In this document: piece after piece, positions 32,549-41,640 of the stretch
Layout of the letters: the number at the start of each line of letters is the position of its first letter
Numbering within the stretch: the first letter of the stretch is position 1
Source: Streptomyces sp. AM 2-1-1
GTDB lineage: Bacteria > Actinomycetota > Actinomycetes > Streptomycetales > Streptomycetaceae
Reading direction: 5' to 3'
Assembly (NCBI RefSeq): GCF_029167645.1
Contig: NZ_CP119147.1
Location: 558,001-622,000, forward strand
DNA length: 64,000 nt
Notes under the pieces: model-generated
Seen by the model: the letters and a program-made list of their open reading frames with translations, nothing else
Databases searched by the model: none
Told to the model about the DNA's origin: nothing
Program-made: the position numbers and the translations under genes

Positions 32549-34999
32549 GTGCCCCTGAACCGCCGGAACTTCCTGACCAGCGCCGTGGTCACCGCCGCCT
32601 CCACCACCGCGACGGCCCGCTGGGCCACCGCCGCGACCGCGGCCGGTCACGCCGCGCCGGCGGCGCGCGGCGGCCACTACGCCCCGAACGCCGCCCCGCT
32701 GCACCCGACCGCGTTCCTGAGGCTGCCACCCGGCCGGATCAAGGCCAGGGGCTGGCTCGCCGGTCAGCTCCAGCTCCAACTGGACGGCCTCTGCGGGCGG
32801 TACGAGGAGTTCTCGCACTTCCTCGACTTCGACACCTCCGGCTGGGTCCACACCGAGCGGGGCGGCTGGGAGGAAGTCCCGTACTGGTTGCGGGGATACA
32901 CCGATCTGGCGATCGTCACCGGCGACGCGAAGGCGCTCGCCGCCGTCCGGCGCTGGATGGACGCGGTCCTCACGACCCAGCAGGCGGACGGCTTCTTCGG
33001 CCCCGTCGCGCTGCGCACCTCGCTCAACGGCGGGCCGGACTTCTGGCCCTTCCTCCCGCTGATCCAGGCGCTGCGTTCCTGGCAGGAGTACAGCGGTGAC
33101 ACCCGGGTGATCCCATTCCTCAGCCGGTTCTTCCGCTACATGAACGCTCAGGGACCGGGGGCCTTCAACACCAGTTGGATATCCCTGCGTTGGGGCGACG
33201 GGCTGGACAGTGTCTTCTGGCTGTTCAACCGGACCGGCGACACCTTCCTGCTCGACCTCGCCGACACGATCCACCGCAACGGCGCCGACTGGGGTGACAA
33301 CCTCGTCAATCCGCACAACGTCAACATCGCGCAGGGCTTCCGCGAGCCCGCGCAGTACGCGTTGCGCAGCGGCTCGGCGCAGGACACCCGGGACACCTAC
33401 GGGACGTACGCCAAGGCGATGGAGCAGTACGGGCAGTTCCCCGGCGGCGGGATCGCCGGCGACGAGAACGCCCGTGCCGGGCACGGCGATCCCCGGCAGG
33501 GCTTCGAGACCTGCGGCATCGTGGAGTTCATGGCGAGCCACCAGTTGCTCACCCGGATCACCGGTGACCCGCTCTGGGCCGACCGCTGCGAGGACCTCGC
33601 GTTCAACTCGCTGCCCGCCTCACTCGATCCCTCGGGGAAGGCGATCCACTACGTCACCAGCGCCAACAGTGTCGATCTGGACAACGAGCCCAAGCGCGAC
33701 CGCCAGTTCCAGAACCCCTTCGCGATGCAGGCGTACCTCCCGGGAGTGGACCAGTACCGCTGCTGCCCGCACAACTACGGCATGGGCTGGCCGTACTTCC
33801 TGGAAGAACTGTGGCTGGCCACGCCCGACGGCGGTCTGGCGGCGGCGATGTACGCGGCGTGCGAGGTGACGGCGGCGGTCGCGGACGGTACGCAGGTCAC
33901 GATCACCGAGGAGACCGACTACCCCTTCACCGACACGGTCACCCTCACGCTCAAGAGCCCCAAGCCGCTGAAGTTCCCCCTGGTGCTGCGTGTCCCGGCC
34001 TGGTGCGCCGAGCCGGAGATCCGGGTCAACGGGCAGCGCGTCACGGCCCCGGCCGGGCCCGCCTTCACGCGGGTCGACCGCACCTGGAAGAACGGCGACC
34101 GGGTCACCCTGCGCCTCCCGCAGCGCACCACCGTGCGCACCTGGGCGGACAACCAAGGGTCGGTGAGCGTCGACCGCGGTCCGCTCACCTATTCGCTCCG
34201 CATCGGCGAGGAGTACGAACGCATCGGCGGCACCGACCAGTTCCCTGAGTACGCGGTCCACGCCACCACTCCGTGGAACTACGGCCTCGTGCTGGACGGC
34301 GTCCTGCCCAGGCTCACCGCGGCCCCCCGGCCCCGCGGAGTCCGCGCGGAGACCGCCGCCAACCCCTTCACCCTGGCGGGCACCCCGCTCACCCTGACCG
34401 CCCGCGCCCGCCGCATCCCCGAGTGGAGCGCGGACGACGAGCACGTGGTGGCGCCGCTCCAGCGGAGCCCGGCGCGCAGCACCGAGCCGGTCGAGGAGGT
34501 CACCCTCGTCCCGATGGGGGCGGCCCGGCTGCGGATCACCTCCTTCCCGACGACCGGGCCGGACGGGACGCCCTGGCTGGCGGACCGCTGGTACCGGATC
34601 GCCAACAGGAACTCGGGAAAGGTGCTCGGGGTGGACGGGATGTCGACCGCGAACAGTGCCCATGTGGTGCAGTTCGGCGACACCGGCACCGACGACCACC
34701 TCTGGCGGCTGGTCGCCAACGGCGACGGCTGGTACCGCATACGCAACCAGCACTCGGGCAAGGTGCTCGGCGTCGATCGGATGTCGACGGCCGACAGCGC
34801 CCACGTCGTCCAGTACGACGACAGCGACACCGACGACCACCTCTGGCAGCTCGTGCCGAACGGCGAGGGCTGGTACCGCATCCGCAACCGGCACTCGGAC
34901 AAGGTGCTCGGGGTGGATCTGATGTCCCTCGCCGACAGCGCCCACGTCGTCCAGTTCGCCGACAACGGCACCGACGACCACCTCTGGCGGCTGCTCTGA
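32549..34999 (+). CDS. Secreted GH127 beta-L-arabinofuranosidase with ricin-type repeats
   Basis: An 816-residue exported enzyme. It begins with a Tat signal (LNRRNFLTSAVV) and Ala/Thr-rich h-region. The alpha/alpha-barrel carries the GH127 (DUF1680) zinc-cysteine set: E320 and C322 in GFETCGIVEF, and C405-C406 in YRCCPHNYGMGWPY. These match the E/C/C/C site of characterised GH127, where one cysteine is the nucleophile. From about 680 to the end are three near-identical repeats of about 46 residues (WYRIRNQHSGKVLGVD, AHVVQYDD, DDHLWQLV) of the ricin-B lectin type for sugar binding. The GTG at 32549 is used. It is followed 105 bp later by the GH2 gene, probably in one operon. Confidence 0.9.
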   Translation: MPLNRRNFLTSAVVTAASTTATARWATAATAAGHAAPAARGGHYAPNAAPLHPTAFLRLPPGRIKARGWLAGQLQLQLDGLCGRYEEFSHFLDFDTSGWVHTERGGWEEVPYWLRGYTDLAIVTGDAKALAAVRRWMDAVLTTQQADGFFGPVALRTSLNGGPDFWPFLPLIQALRSWQEYSGDTRVIPFLSRFFRYMNAQGPGAFNTSWISLRWGDGLDSVFWLFNRTGDTFLLDLADTIHRNGADWGDNLVNPHNVNIAQGFREPAQYALRSGSAQDTRDTYGTYAKAMEQYGQFPGGGIAGDENARAGHGDPRQGFETCGIVEFMASHQLLTRITGDPLWADRCEDLAFNSLPASLDPSGKAIHYVTSANSVDLDNEPKRDRQFQNPFAMQAYLPGVDQYRCCPHNYGMGWPYFLEELWLATPDGGLAAAMYAACEVTAAVADGTQVTITEETDYPFTDTVTLTLKSPKPLKFPLVLRVPAWCAEPEIRVNGQRVTAPAGPAFTRVDRTWKNGDRVTLRLPQRTTVRTWADNQGSVSVDRGPLTYSLRIGEEYERIGGTDQFPEYAVHATTPWNYGLVLDGVLPRLTAAPRPRGVRAETAANPFTLAGTPLTLTARARRIPEWSADDEHVVAPLQRSPARSTEPVEEVTLVPMGAARLRITSFPTTGPDGTPWLADRWYRIANRNSGKVLGVDGMSTANSAHVVQFGDTGTDDHLWRLVANGDGWYRIRNQHSGKVLGVDRMSTADSAHVVQYDDSDTDDHLWQLVPNGEGWYRIRNRHSDKVLGVDLMSLADSAHVVQFADNGTDDHLWRLL

Positions 35000-35104
35000 C
35001 GAGCCGCCGTGCCGGGCGGTGTCCCCGGACACCGCCCGTGGCTCCCCCGCACCACTCCGCGCGCCGGCCCCGGGCGCGGAGCCCCCTGTGAAGGAGGTCT
35101 CAGG

Positions 35105-37456
35105 ATGAAGTCCGCACCCGTACCGCGCCGCCGGACCTGGTGGCGAAGACTGACCGCGGGCACCGGTCTGCTGGCCCTGCTGGCCGGCGCGCTCGTCGGG
35201 GCCGGTACGGCTCCGGCCGCCGCCGCGGTCACCGCCTGGTCGCCGAAGACGGCGCCCATGACGACGCCGTGGACCAACCAGGTCTCCGTGGACCAGCCGT
35301 TGCCCGAGTACCCGCGGCCGCAGCTGACCCGCCCGGACTGGTCCAACCTGAACGGCATCTGGGACTTCGCGGTGACCGGCAAGGACGCCGACCGGCCCGC
35401 GTCCTTCACCGAGCAGATCCGGGTGCCGTTCGTGGCGGAGTCCGCCCTCTCCGGCATCAAGCGCAAGATCACCGAGAACGACAAGCTCTGGTACCAGCGG
35501 ACGTTCACCGTGCCGTCGAACTGGAGCGGCCGGCGGGTCCAGCTCAACTTCGGCGCCTCCGACTGGCAGACCGCGGTCTGGGTCAACGGCACCCAGGTGG
35601 GCGCGCACAAGGGCGGGTACGACGCCTTCTCGTACGACATCACCCCGCAGCTGAACGGCGGGACGAACACGGTGGTGGTCTCCGTCTACGACCCGACGCA
35701 GACCGGCGGCCAGGCGGTCGGGAAGCAGCGGATCAACGACGTCGCCCCGCATGCGGGCGGCGGCATCTTCTACACCGCCGCGTCGGGCATCTGGCAGACC
35801 GTCTGGCTGGAGCCGGTCGCCGCCGCGCACGTCACCCGGCTGGACATGACGCCGAACCTGGCCGACAGCACCCTGCGGGTGAAGGTCCAGGCGGCGGGCG
35901 CCGCGGGCCGCAGCGCCCGGGTCACCGTCTCCACGGGGGGCACGACGGTGGGCACGGCGACCGGTACCGTCGGCGCGCAGGTGTCCGTACCGGTGCCCAA
36001 CGCACACCTGTGGACGCCCGAGGACCCCTTCCTGTACGACGTGCGGACGGAGTTGCTCGACGGCACGGCGGTCACCGACACGGTGAGCGGTTACACCGGG
36101 ATGCGGTCCATCGCCATCGCCAAGGTGGACAACGTGCTGCGGCCGGTCCTCAACGGGAAGTTTGTCTTCCAGACCGGCACGCTGGACCAGGGCTACTGGC
36201 CGGACGGCATCTACACCGCGCCGACCGACGCGGCGCTCAGGTCGGACCTCCAGGCCCACAAGGACCTCGGGTTCAACATGGTCCGCAAGCACATCAAGGT
36301 GGAGCCGCAGCGCTGGTTCTACTGGGCGGACAGGCTGGGGCTCCTGGTCTGGCAGGACATGCCCGCGATGGACACCGGCAAGACCCCGGACAGCGCGGCG
36401 CGGACCCAGTGGGAGGCCGAATACCACGCGATCATCGACCAGCACCGCAGCTCGCCGTCACTGGTGCTGTGGGTGAACGAGAACGAGGGCTGGGGCCAGT
36501 ACGACCAGGCCCGGATCGCCGACGACGTCAAGGCGTACGACCCGTCCCGGCTGGTCGACAACATGAGCGGGGTCAACTGCTGCGGGGCCGTGGACGGCGG
36601 CAACGGCGACGTGGTCGACAACCACAACTACGTCGGCCCCGGCAACACCGCGCCCAGCTCGACCCGGGCCGCCGTGCTCGGCGAGTTCGGCGGGCTCGGG
36701 TACAAGGTCCCGGGCCACGAGTGGTATCCGGGCGGCGGCTTCAGCTACGAGGACCAGGCGAGCGTGTCGGCCCTGAACAACCGCTTCGTGGGGCTGATCG
36801 ACAGCATCCGGGTCAGCTCGCTGCCCGCCGGTCTCTCGGCCTCGGTCTACACCGAGATCACCGACGTGGAGAACGAGGCCAACGGCCTCCTCACCTACGA
36901 CCGGCAGGTGGTCAAGGTGGACACCGCACGGGTGAAGGCCGCCAACCAGGCCCTCATCGCGGCGTCGAAGGCGGGGACGACGGCGGTGACGCTGCCCACC
37001 GGCGGCTACAAGTCGCTGCGGGTCACCACACCGGGCCACACCACGAAGTACCTGCGCCACTCGGAGGGGCTCGCGTACACGGCGGTCGTCGACGCCACCA
37101 GCACGGCGCTGCTGAAGAGCGACGCCACGTGGAAGGTGGTCGCCGGACTGGCCAACACCACCTGCTACTCGTTCGAGTCCCGCAACTACCCGGGTCAGTA
37201 CCTCCGGCACCAGAACTTCCGGGTCCGGCGGGACGCGAGCGACGGCTCGGCCCTCTTCAGGGCCGATGCCACCTGGTGCGCGGTCGCGGGGACCGGCGGG
37301 GTGCGCCTGTCGAGCGTCAACCTGCCCGGCAGCTTCATGCGTCACATCAACTCCGAGGTGTGGCTGGCCACTCCCGGAGGGGGGAACGCGTGGGACAACG
37401 CGGCCGCCTTCACCGAGGACACCACGTGGTCGGTGGACGCGCCCTGGGCGCCGTGA
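35105..37456 (+). CDS. Secreted GH2 glycosidase with C-terminal AbfB (CBM42)-like domain
   Basis: A 783-residue exported enzyme. The Sec/Tat-like signal (PRRRTWWRRLTAGTGLLALLAGALVGAGTA... to AAAA) ends near residue 40. Then come a GH2 sugar-binding domain (about 60-240, WYQRTFTVPSNWSGRRVQLNFG), an immunoglobulin-like domain and a TIM barrel from about 345. The acid/base is E459 in LWVNENEGW and the nucleophile is probably E527 in VLGEFGGLG. Residues about 650-783 form an AbfB/CBM42-like arabinofuranose-binding domain (KYLRHSEGLAYT, QYLRHQNFRVRR, FMRHINSEVWL). Substrate specificity within GH2 is open; the neighbour GH127 and the CBM suggest arabinose-containing polysaccharide. A strong AAGGAGG precedes the ATG. 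Confidence 0.87.
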   Translation: MKSAPVPRRRTWWRRLTAGTGLLALLAGALVGAGTAPAAAAVTAWSPKTAPMTTPWTNQVSVDQPLPEYPRPQLTRPDWSNLNGIWDFAVTGKDADRPASFTEQIRVPFVAESALSGIKRKITENDKLWYQRTFTVPSNWSGRRVQLNFGASDWQTAVWVNGTQVGAHKGGYDAFSYDITPQLNGGTNTVVVSVYDPTQTGGQAVGKQRINDVAPHAGGGIFYTAASGIWQTVWLEPVAAAHVTRLDMTPNLADSTLRVKVQAAGAAGRSARVTVSTGGTTVGTATGTVGAQVSVPVPNAHLWTPEDPFLYDVRTELLDGTAVTDTVSGYTGMRSIAIAKVDNVLRPVLNGKFVFQTGTLDQGYWPDGIYTAPTDAALRSDLQAHKDLGFNMVRKHIKVEPQRWFYWADRLGLLVWQDMPAMDTGKTPDSAARTQWEAEYHAIIDQHRSSPSLVLWVNENEGWGQYDQARIADDVKAYDPSRLVDNMSGVNCCGAVDGGNGDVVDNHNYVGPGNTAPSSTRAAVLGEFGGLGYKVPGHEWYPGGGFSYEDQASVSALNNRFVGLIDSIRVSSLPAGLSASVYTEITDVENEANGLLTYDRQVVKVDTARVKAANQALIAASKAGTTAVTLPTGGYKSLRVTTPGHTTKYLRHSEGLAYTAVVDATSTALLKSDATWKVVAGLANTTCYSFESRNYPGQYLRHQNFRVRRDASDGSALFRADATWCAVAGTGGVRLSSVNLPGSFMRHINSEVWLATPGGGNAWDNAAAFTEDTTWSVDAPWAP

Positions 37457-37483
37457 CCTGACCCCAGCGGGCCCCGTCGGCGT

Positions 37484-37524
37484 GGTGGCCGGTCCGTCGG
37501 AATCCCTCCGGCGGGCCGGCCACC
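37484..37524 (+). terminator. Terminator hairpin after the GH2 gene
   Basis: GGTGGCCGG (37484-37492) pairs with CCGGCCACC (37516-37524), and the loop contains a second 7-bp stem with one wobble. It lies between the plus-strand GH2 gene and the end of the minus-strand MarR gene. Confidence 0.6.
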
Positions 37525-37648
37525 GGCACCGGGCGGTGCCGGGGGCTGCGTGGTGGGTACCGCTGGGGAAGCGTCCGGCCCCGGCCGCTCCCGGGCCGGA
37601 CCGTGGAAGGCGGCGTGTCGTCCCCCGGAGGACCGGACGGCAGCCCGG

Positions 37649-38146
37649 TCAGACCGCCGGGCCCCGGACGACGGGTCCGGTGAGCACCGGCGGCGCGACC
37701 AGGGCGGCCCGCAGTCCGGTGAGCCCCTGGGCCAGCCCGGCGCGCTGGCCGGCGGGCATGCTGTCGATGGCCCCGGTGAGCACCTCGCCGCGCTTCCTGC
37801 GCACCTCGGCGAGGTGGGCGTGCCCCTCCTCGGTCAGGCTCAGCGTCACCTCACGCTTGCTGTCCGGACTGGGTTTGCGCACGACGAAGCCCACCGTCTG
37901 CAGGCGGTCGCAGAGCCGGCTGAGCGAGGGGGCCGAGACGTTCAGGGCGACGCCGAGCGCCCGCATCCTGATGCCGTCCTCGCGGTCGACGGCGTACATC
38001 AGACGGAGCTGCGCCAGGGAGGCGGGCGAGGCCCATCCTCTGTCACGGGTGCGCTCCCACAGCACGTCGAGCAGTTCGACGATGTCGCCCGCCGAGGTGG
38101 CGATCTCGACGGGGACCGCGGACGTGACCTCGACGTCGGGCGTCAT
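37649..38146 (-). CDS. MarR-family transcriptional regulator
   Basis: A 165-residue winged-helix protein. A helical N-terminus leads into a MarR fold (ASLAQLRLMYAVDREDGIRMRALGVALNVSAPSLSRLCDRLQTVGFVVRKPSPDSKREVTLSLTEEG region, about residues 45-110) with the wing DSKREV. The ligand and target are unknown. The ATG at 38146 follows GAGGGGA. Its product might control the neighbouring partner-switching genes, but it could be autonomous; it is 55 bp downstream of the STAS gene on the same strand and may be co-transcribed. Confidence 0.82.
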   Translation of the reverse strand: MTPDVEVTSAVPVEIATSAGDIVELLDVLWERTRDRGWASPASLAQLRLMYAVDREDGIRMRALGVALNVSAPSLSRLCDRLQTVGFVVRKPSPDSKREVTLSLTEEGHAHLAEVRRKRGEVLTGAIDSMPAGQRAGLAQGLTGLRAALVAPPVLTGPVVRGPAV

Positions 38147-38201
38147 GACGGTTCCCCTCTGTATCCGGTGACCCGGGGGTGGGCTTGACGCACGACGTAC
38201 G

Positions 38202-38666
38202 TCAAGCTGAACCGTCCGGGCCGGTGGGACGGCCCGAGCGGCTTCGTACGCCATCGATGGTCGAGGAGATCTCGTGCGCGGGGTCCGAAGTGGTCCGCGC
38301 CGCGCGTCCCGGGGCCCGCTCAGCATCCATGGGGGTCGTGGTGAGGTACTCCAGCGTACCCGTCACGCTGAGCAGTCGGTCGAGTGCGGCCCGGCGCCCG
38401 TCGAGTCCCAGCCGGACCCCGGCCGCCTCGGCGTGTCTGCGGATCATGATCAGCGCGGCGAGCCCGGAGGAGTCGACGGTTCCCAGCGAGGTGCAGTCGA
38501 GCCGCACTTCGCGCGTGCCGGGTGCCGCCGCCAGCTGCTCGACGACGGTGTCGAGGAAGGCGTCGGCGCATCGGTGATCGAGGTCGCCGCACATCTCCAC
38601 CCGGACCGCGCCCTGGGCGTCGAACCGCGTGCTGAGCCGGAAGTCGTCGGAGGGTGTCGTCGTCAT
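38202..38666 (-). CDS. STAS anti-anti-sigma protein with C-terminal tail
   Basis: A 154-residue protein. A STAS domain spans about residues 8-108 (RVEMCGDLDHRCADAFLDTVVEQL; conserved phospho-serine region LGTVDSSGLAALIMI), followed by an about 45-residue polar tail. In partner switching the unphosphorylated form captures an HATPase anti-sigma kinase. The ATG at 38666 overlaps the stop of the B12-binding gene as ATGA, so it is translationally coupled to it and, through it, to the PP2C gene. It is the natural substrate candidate for that phosphatase. Confidence 0.85.
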   Translation of the reverse strand: MTTTPSDDFRLSTRFDAQGAVRVEMCGDLDHRCADAFLDTVVEQLAAAPGTREVRLDCTSLGTVDSSGLAALIMIRRHAEAAGVRLGLDGRRAALDRLLSVTGTLEYLTTTPMDAERAPGRAARTTSDPAHEISSTIDGVRSRSGRPTGPDGSA

Positions 38667-39757
38667 GCGTGGGTGTCCCAGGGTGCGGGCGGACAAGGGG
38701 CATCGCCGGGCGGGGCGGCCGCGAGGCGGAGGTGGAGCGCGGCGCGGGGGAAGTCCCTGAGCTCCTCGCCCAGGATGTCCAACGCCGGTACGAGCGAGTG
38801 CGCGGGCACTCCGCGGGCCGTCAGGATGCCGGTGGTCCAGGTGAGGAACCGGGTGAAGAGTCCCGCGTCGTCGGTGTAGAGGGAGGCTGCCAGGAAGTCG
38901 ACGATGTGGGCGATGTCCTCGGCGGTCCGCTCACGCTGTGCCTCGGTGTAGGCGCGCGCCCCGGGAAAGCGCTCGTCGAGCCCGGCGAGTACCGCCTTCA
39001 CCAAGCGCGCCTTGCTGCGCACCACCAGGGTGTACTCCTGGTCGGCGAGATGCGGCAGGTCGTCGATGGGCTGGAGGACGCGCCGGGACCGGGTCCCGGA
39101 GTTCGCGGCCAGCAGGCGAGCCGCGGCGCGCGCGTCGGGGGCCCAGGCGTCCGCGCCGAGCAGGCGTGCGTACCTTCCGTCCGTGCCGAAGGCGGCGCCG
39201 CCGACGAGCACGGGGGTGCCGGTCGCCTGGCAGGCGGTGATCGTGGCGTGAGCGGCGGGCAGCCGGGTGGCGAGGGAGGCGGAGAGCGCCACGGCGTCGG
39301 CGCCCGTGCGGTGCAGGTGGGCGATGAGGTGGGCGGCGGGGACCTGGGCGCCGAGGTAGTCGACCCGCCAGCCGCGCAGGGTCAGGACCTCGGCGAGGAT
39401 GCGGGCGGGGAGGGCGTGCCACTCGCCGTCGACGCAGGCCACGGTCACCCGGCCGGCCGCACCGGTCGGCGGCACACCGGGGCCGTGCGAGAGGACACCC
39501 ACGACCCGGTCGTTGATCGCGGTGGCCGCGTGTTCCTGGGCGACGGTGATGCGGTCGGCGGCCCACTCCTCGCCGACCCGGCCCTGGACGGGCGCGATGA
39601 CGTCCAGCAGGACGCTCTCGGCGTCCACGCCGTCGTCGAGGGCGTCCCGCACCAGGGCGGTGGCCGTGTACTCGTCCCCTTCGAGGACCGCGTCCCACAG
39701 GTCGGTGCGCAGTCGGGAGAGCGGGTGGTGCGCCGCAGGGAGGGTGGATGTGCTCAT
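38663..39757 (-). CDS. Cobalamin-binding protein with CarH-like Wx9EH signature, no DNA-binding domain
   Basis: A 364-residue soluble protein. Residues about 15-95 form a helical bundle with W65 and E75-H76 in EEWAADRITVAQEH, exactly the Wx9EH pattern described for CarH photoreceptors. Residues about 100-225 form a Rossmann B12-binding domain with E112-W-H114-A-L-P117 in place of the canonical DxHxxG, so the lower-ligand histidine H114 is kept. The last 130 residues are helical (RERTAEDIAHIVDFLAASLY, GILTARGVPAHSLVPALDILGEEL) and unrecognised, perhaps a phosphatase- or STAS-contact domain. Unlike CarH/LitR there is no MerR domain. It overlaps a PP2C gene upstream and a STAS gene downstream (both ATGA), so it probably regulates that pair. 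Light sensing is an inference. Confidence 0.82.
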   Translation of the reverse strand: MSTSTLPAAHHPLSRLRTDLWDAVLEGDEYTATALVRDALDDGVDAESVLLDVIAPVQGRVGEEWAADRITVAQEHAATAINDRVVGVLSHGPGVPPTGAAGRVTVACVDGEWHALPARILAEVLTLRGWRVDYLGAQVPAAHLIAHLHRTGADAVALSASLATRLPAAHATITACQATGTPVLVGGAAFGTDGRYARLLGADAWAPDARAAARLLAANSGTRSRRVLQPIDDLPHLADQEYTLVVRSKARLVKAVLAGLDERFPGARAYTEAQRERTAEDIAHIVDFLAASLYTDDAGLFTRFLTWTTGILTARGVPAHSLVPALDILGEELRDFPRAALHLRLAAAPPGDAPCPPAPWDTHA

Positions 39758-41412
39758 GCGGTGAACCTGCCCCGGGTATGGCCGTCGACGGCGCTGAGGT
39801 GGTGGGTGCGCGGGGCGGCGATCACCACGACGGCCATGTCGTCGTGGCGTCCCGGGCCGACCCACTGCGAGGCGAGCATCTGGATGTGCTCGACGATGGC
39901 CTCGGCGGGCATCCCCCCGCACCGGGTCAGCGCGGTTCTCAGCCGCTCCTCGCCGAAGAGGGCGTCCCCGAGGGGACCGCCCCGGGCCTCGGTGATCCCG
40001 TCGGTGAACAGCACGCAGCTCTCCCCCGGCGCGAGGGTGGCCTCGACCGTCTCGGCCCGGGCCTCGGGGAGGGCACCCACCAGGGTGCCCCGGGTGGCGG
40101 CCTCCTCGACCCGGCCGTTCGCGCGGACGATCAGCGGCGCGGCGTGCCCGGCGCTGGTCAGCCGCAGCCGTACGGAGGCGGAGTCCCGTACCGCTGAGGC
40201 GAGTACGAGGGTGGCGAAGCGGGCGTGGTGGGAGTTGAGCAGTGCCCCGTTGAGCAGGTCGATCATCCGCTGGTGGTCGTCGGCCATCGGCAGCAGCGCG
40301 TGCAGGGTGTTGCGGATCTTCCCGGTCAGCACGGCGGCGTTGAGGCCCTTGCCGCAGACGTCGCCGAGCACGGCGAGGGTGGGTTCGCCCTCGACGGCGG
40401 CGGGGTGCACGTCGTAGAAGTCGCCGCCCACCCGCTCGGTGTCGTGCGAGGCGCGGTATCCGCCGGCGAATTCCACACCGGACACCTGGTGCAGGACGGG
40501 GGGCAGGAGTTCGCGCATCAGCGTCTCGGTGATCGATGCCTGTTCCGCGTACATCCGGGCGGCGGACATCGCGGCGCCCGCCCGCGCGGCGAAGAGCCGG
40601 GCGAAGGTCTCCTCGTTCCGGCTGAACGCCTGGTGTTCCCCCCGGCGCAGCAGGATGAGCGCGCCGGCCGGTACCCCGTGGCCGGGCAGCGGGGTGACCA
40701 CGATGGAGCCCACGTCGCCGAGGTCCTGCGGCACCACCCAGGAGGGCGCGAGGGCCGGGTCCATCCACCGCGACGGCACGGGCGGGAAGCCCTGGAGCGC
40801 CTCGGCGAGGCCGGGTACCGTCTCGGGATCCACGCGTTCGCGGGTGAGCGTCGGCGAACCGCCCTCGGAACACCGGGCGATCAGCGTGCCACTGGTCGAT
40901 GGGGCGACCACCAGGGCCGCGTCCGCGAGGTGCGCGGCGGCCAGCTGGGCGGTCACCTCGGCGCACTTGTCCAGGTTGAGCGAGGAGAGCAGCCGGTTGG
41001 ACGCCTCGGTGAGGAAGGCGGTGCGTTCGCGTTCCCTGCGCAGCGCCTCGGCGGCGCGCCGCCGGTCGGTGTCGTCCACCAGCCACCACACCACCCCGCC
41101 GTCCTCCTGGCGGGCCGGGTGCGCTTCGAAACTGCGGTCGCCGATGGTGCCGGCCGCCGTGACCGGGCCCTCGCCCGGCCGCCGGACGTGGTGCGCGTCC
41201 GCCAGCCAGGACGGAACCGCGTCCGTGAGCGGGGTTCCGGGGCGGGCTCCGGGCAGGAGCGCGCTCGCGGCGTCGTTGGCCCGCTCGACGGCTCCCCTCG
41301 ACCCCACCACCAGGGCGGGACAGGGAGCGGTGTTCCAGGCCGGTTCGGCCGGAACGTTCGCACGGGCGGCGGGCGCCCGGTGTGCGGAAGTCACCAAACG
41401 AAGAGGGCCCAC
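39754..41412 (-). CDS. PAS-GAF SpoIIE/PP2C phosphatase
   Basis: A 552-residue protein. An N-terminal PAS-like domain (about 25-120) is joined through a short coil (RRAAEALRRERERTAFLTEASNRLL) to a GAF domain (about 150-300) and a SpoIIE/RsbU PP2C domain (about 315-540: LLPPVLHQVSGVEFAGGYR, RVGGDFYDVHP, GDVCGKGLNAAVLTGKIRNTL, TSAGHAAPLIVR, LFTDGITEARGG, GRHDDMAVVVI). It should dephosphorylate a STAS protein, most simply the product of 38202-38666. The GTG at 41412 follows GAGGTGAGGGG. It is first in a three-gene overlapping operon with the B12 and STAS genes. Confidence 0.87.
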   Translation of the reverse strand: MGPLRLVTSAHRAPAARANVPAEPAWNTAPCPALVVGSRGAVERANDAASALLPGARPGTPLTDAVPSWLADAHHVRRPGEGPVTAAGTIGDRSFEAHPARQEDGGVVWWLVDDTDRRRAAEALRRERERTAFLTEASNRLLSSLNLDKCAEVTAQLAAAHLADAALVVAPSTSGTLIARCSEGGSPTLTRERVDPETVPGLAEALQGFPPVPSRWMDPALAPSWVVPQDLGDVGSIVVTPLPGHGVPAGALILLRRGEHQAFSRNEETFARLFAARAGAAMSAARMYAEQASITETLMRELLPPVLHQVSGVEFAGGYRASHDTERVGGDFYDVHPAAVEGEPTLAVLGDVCGKGLNAAVLTGKIRNTLHALLPMADDHQRMIDLLNGALLNSHHARFATLVLASAVRDSASVRLRLTSAGHAAPLIVRANGRVEEAATRGTLVGALPEARAETVEATLAPGESCVLFTDGITEARGGPLGDALFGEERLRTALTRCGGMPAEAIVEHIQMLASQWVGPGRHDDMAVVVIAAPRTHHLSAVDGHTRGRFTA

Positions 41413-41505
41413 TGCGCGGACCCCTCACCTCATCTACTCGACGACAGAATCATTGCCCCTCGACAACACTCCTCCACCCGAGGCCCTCCTGGCAACCCGT
41501 CACGG

Positions 41506-41535
41506 CCGTCACACCCCTCCTGAGGGGTGTGACGG
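41506..41535. other. 14-bp-stem hairpin between divergent operons
   Basis: CCGTCACACCCCTC (41506-41519) and GAGGGGTGTGACGG (41522-41535) pair perfectly around a two-base loop. It lies between divergent starts rather than behind a gene, so it may be an operator, an attenuator in the PRC-barrel leader, or an insulator. Confidence 0.55.
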
Positions 41536-41640
41536 GCTTCTCCTCACGCGCGGGGTTCTTTTCCCGTGTGAGTTTCGGCACGCGGGGAACGCGGTCGGTG
41601 TGACCCGCGTGCAGCGCGGGCCGTAGGGAAAGGCGAGAAC

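Noticed and set aside
33620..36445. Long minus-strand open frame opposite GH127 and GH2
   Set aside because: Spans two well-supported genes and an intergenic gap, with no motif; an antisense shadow.
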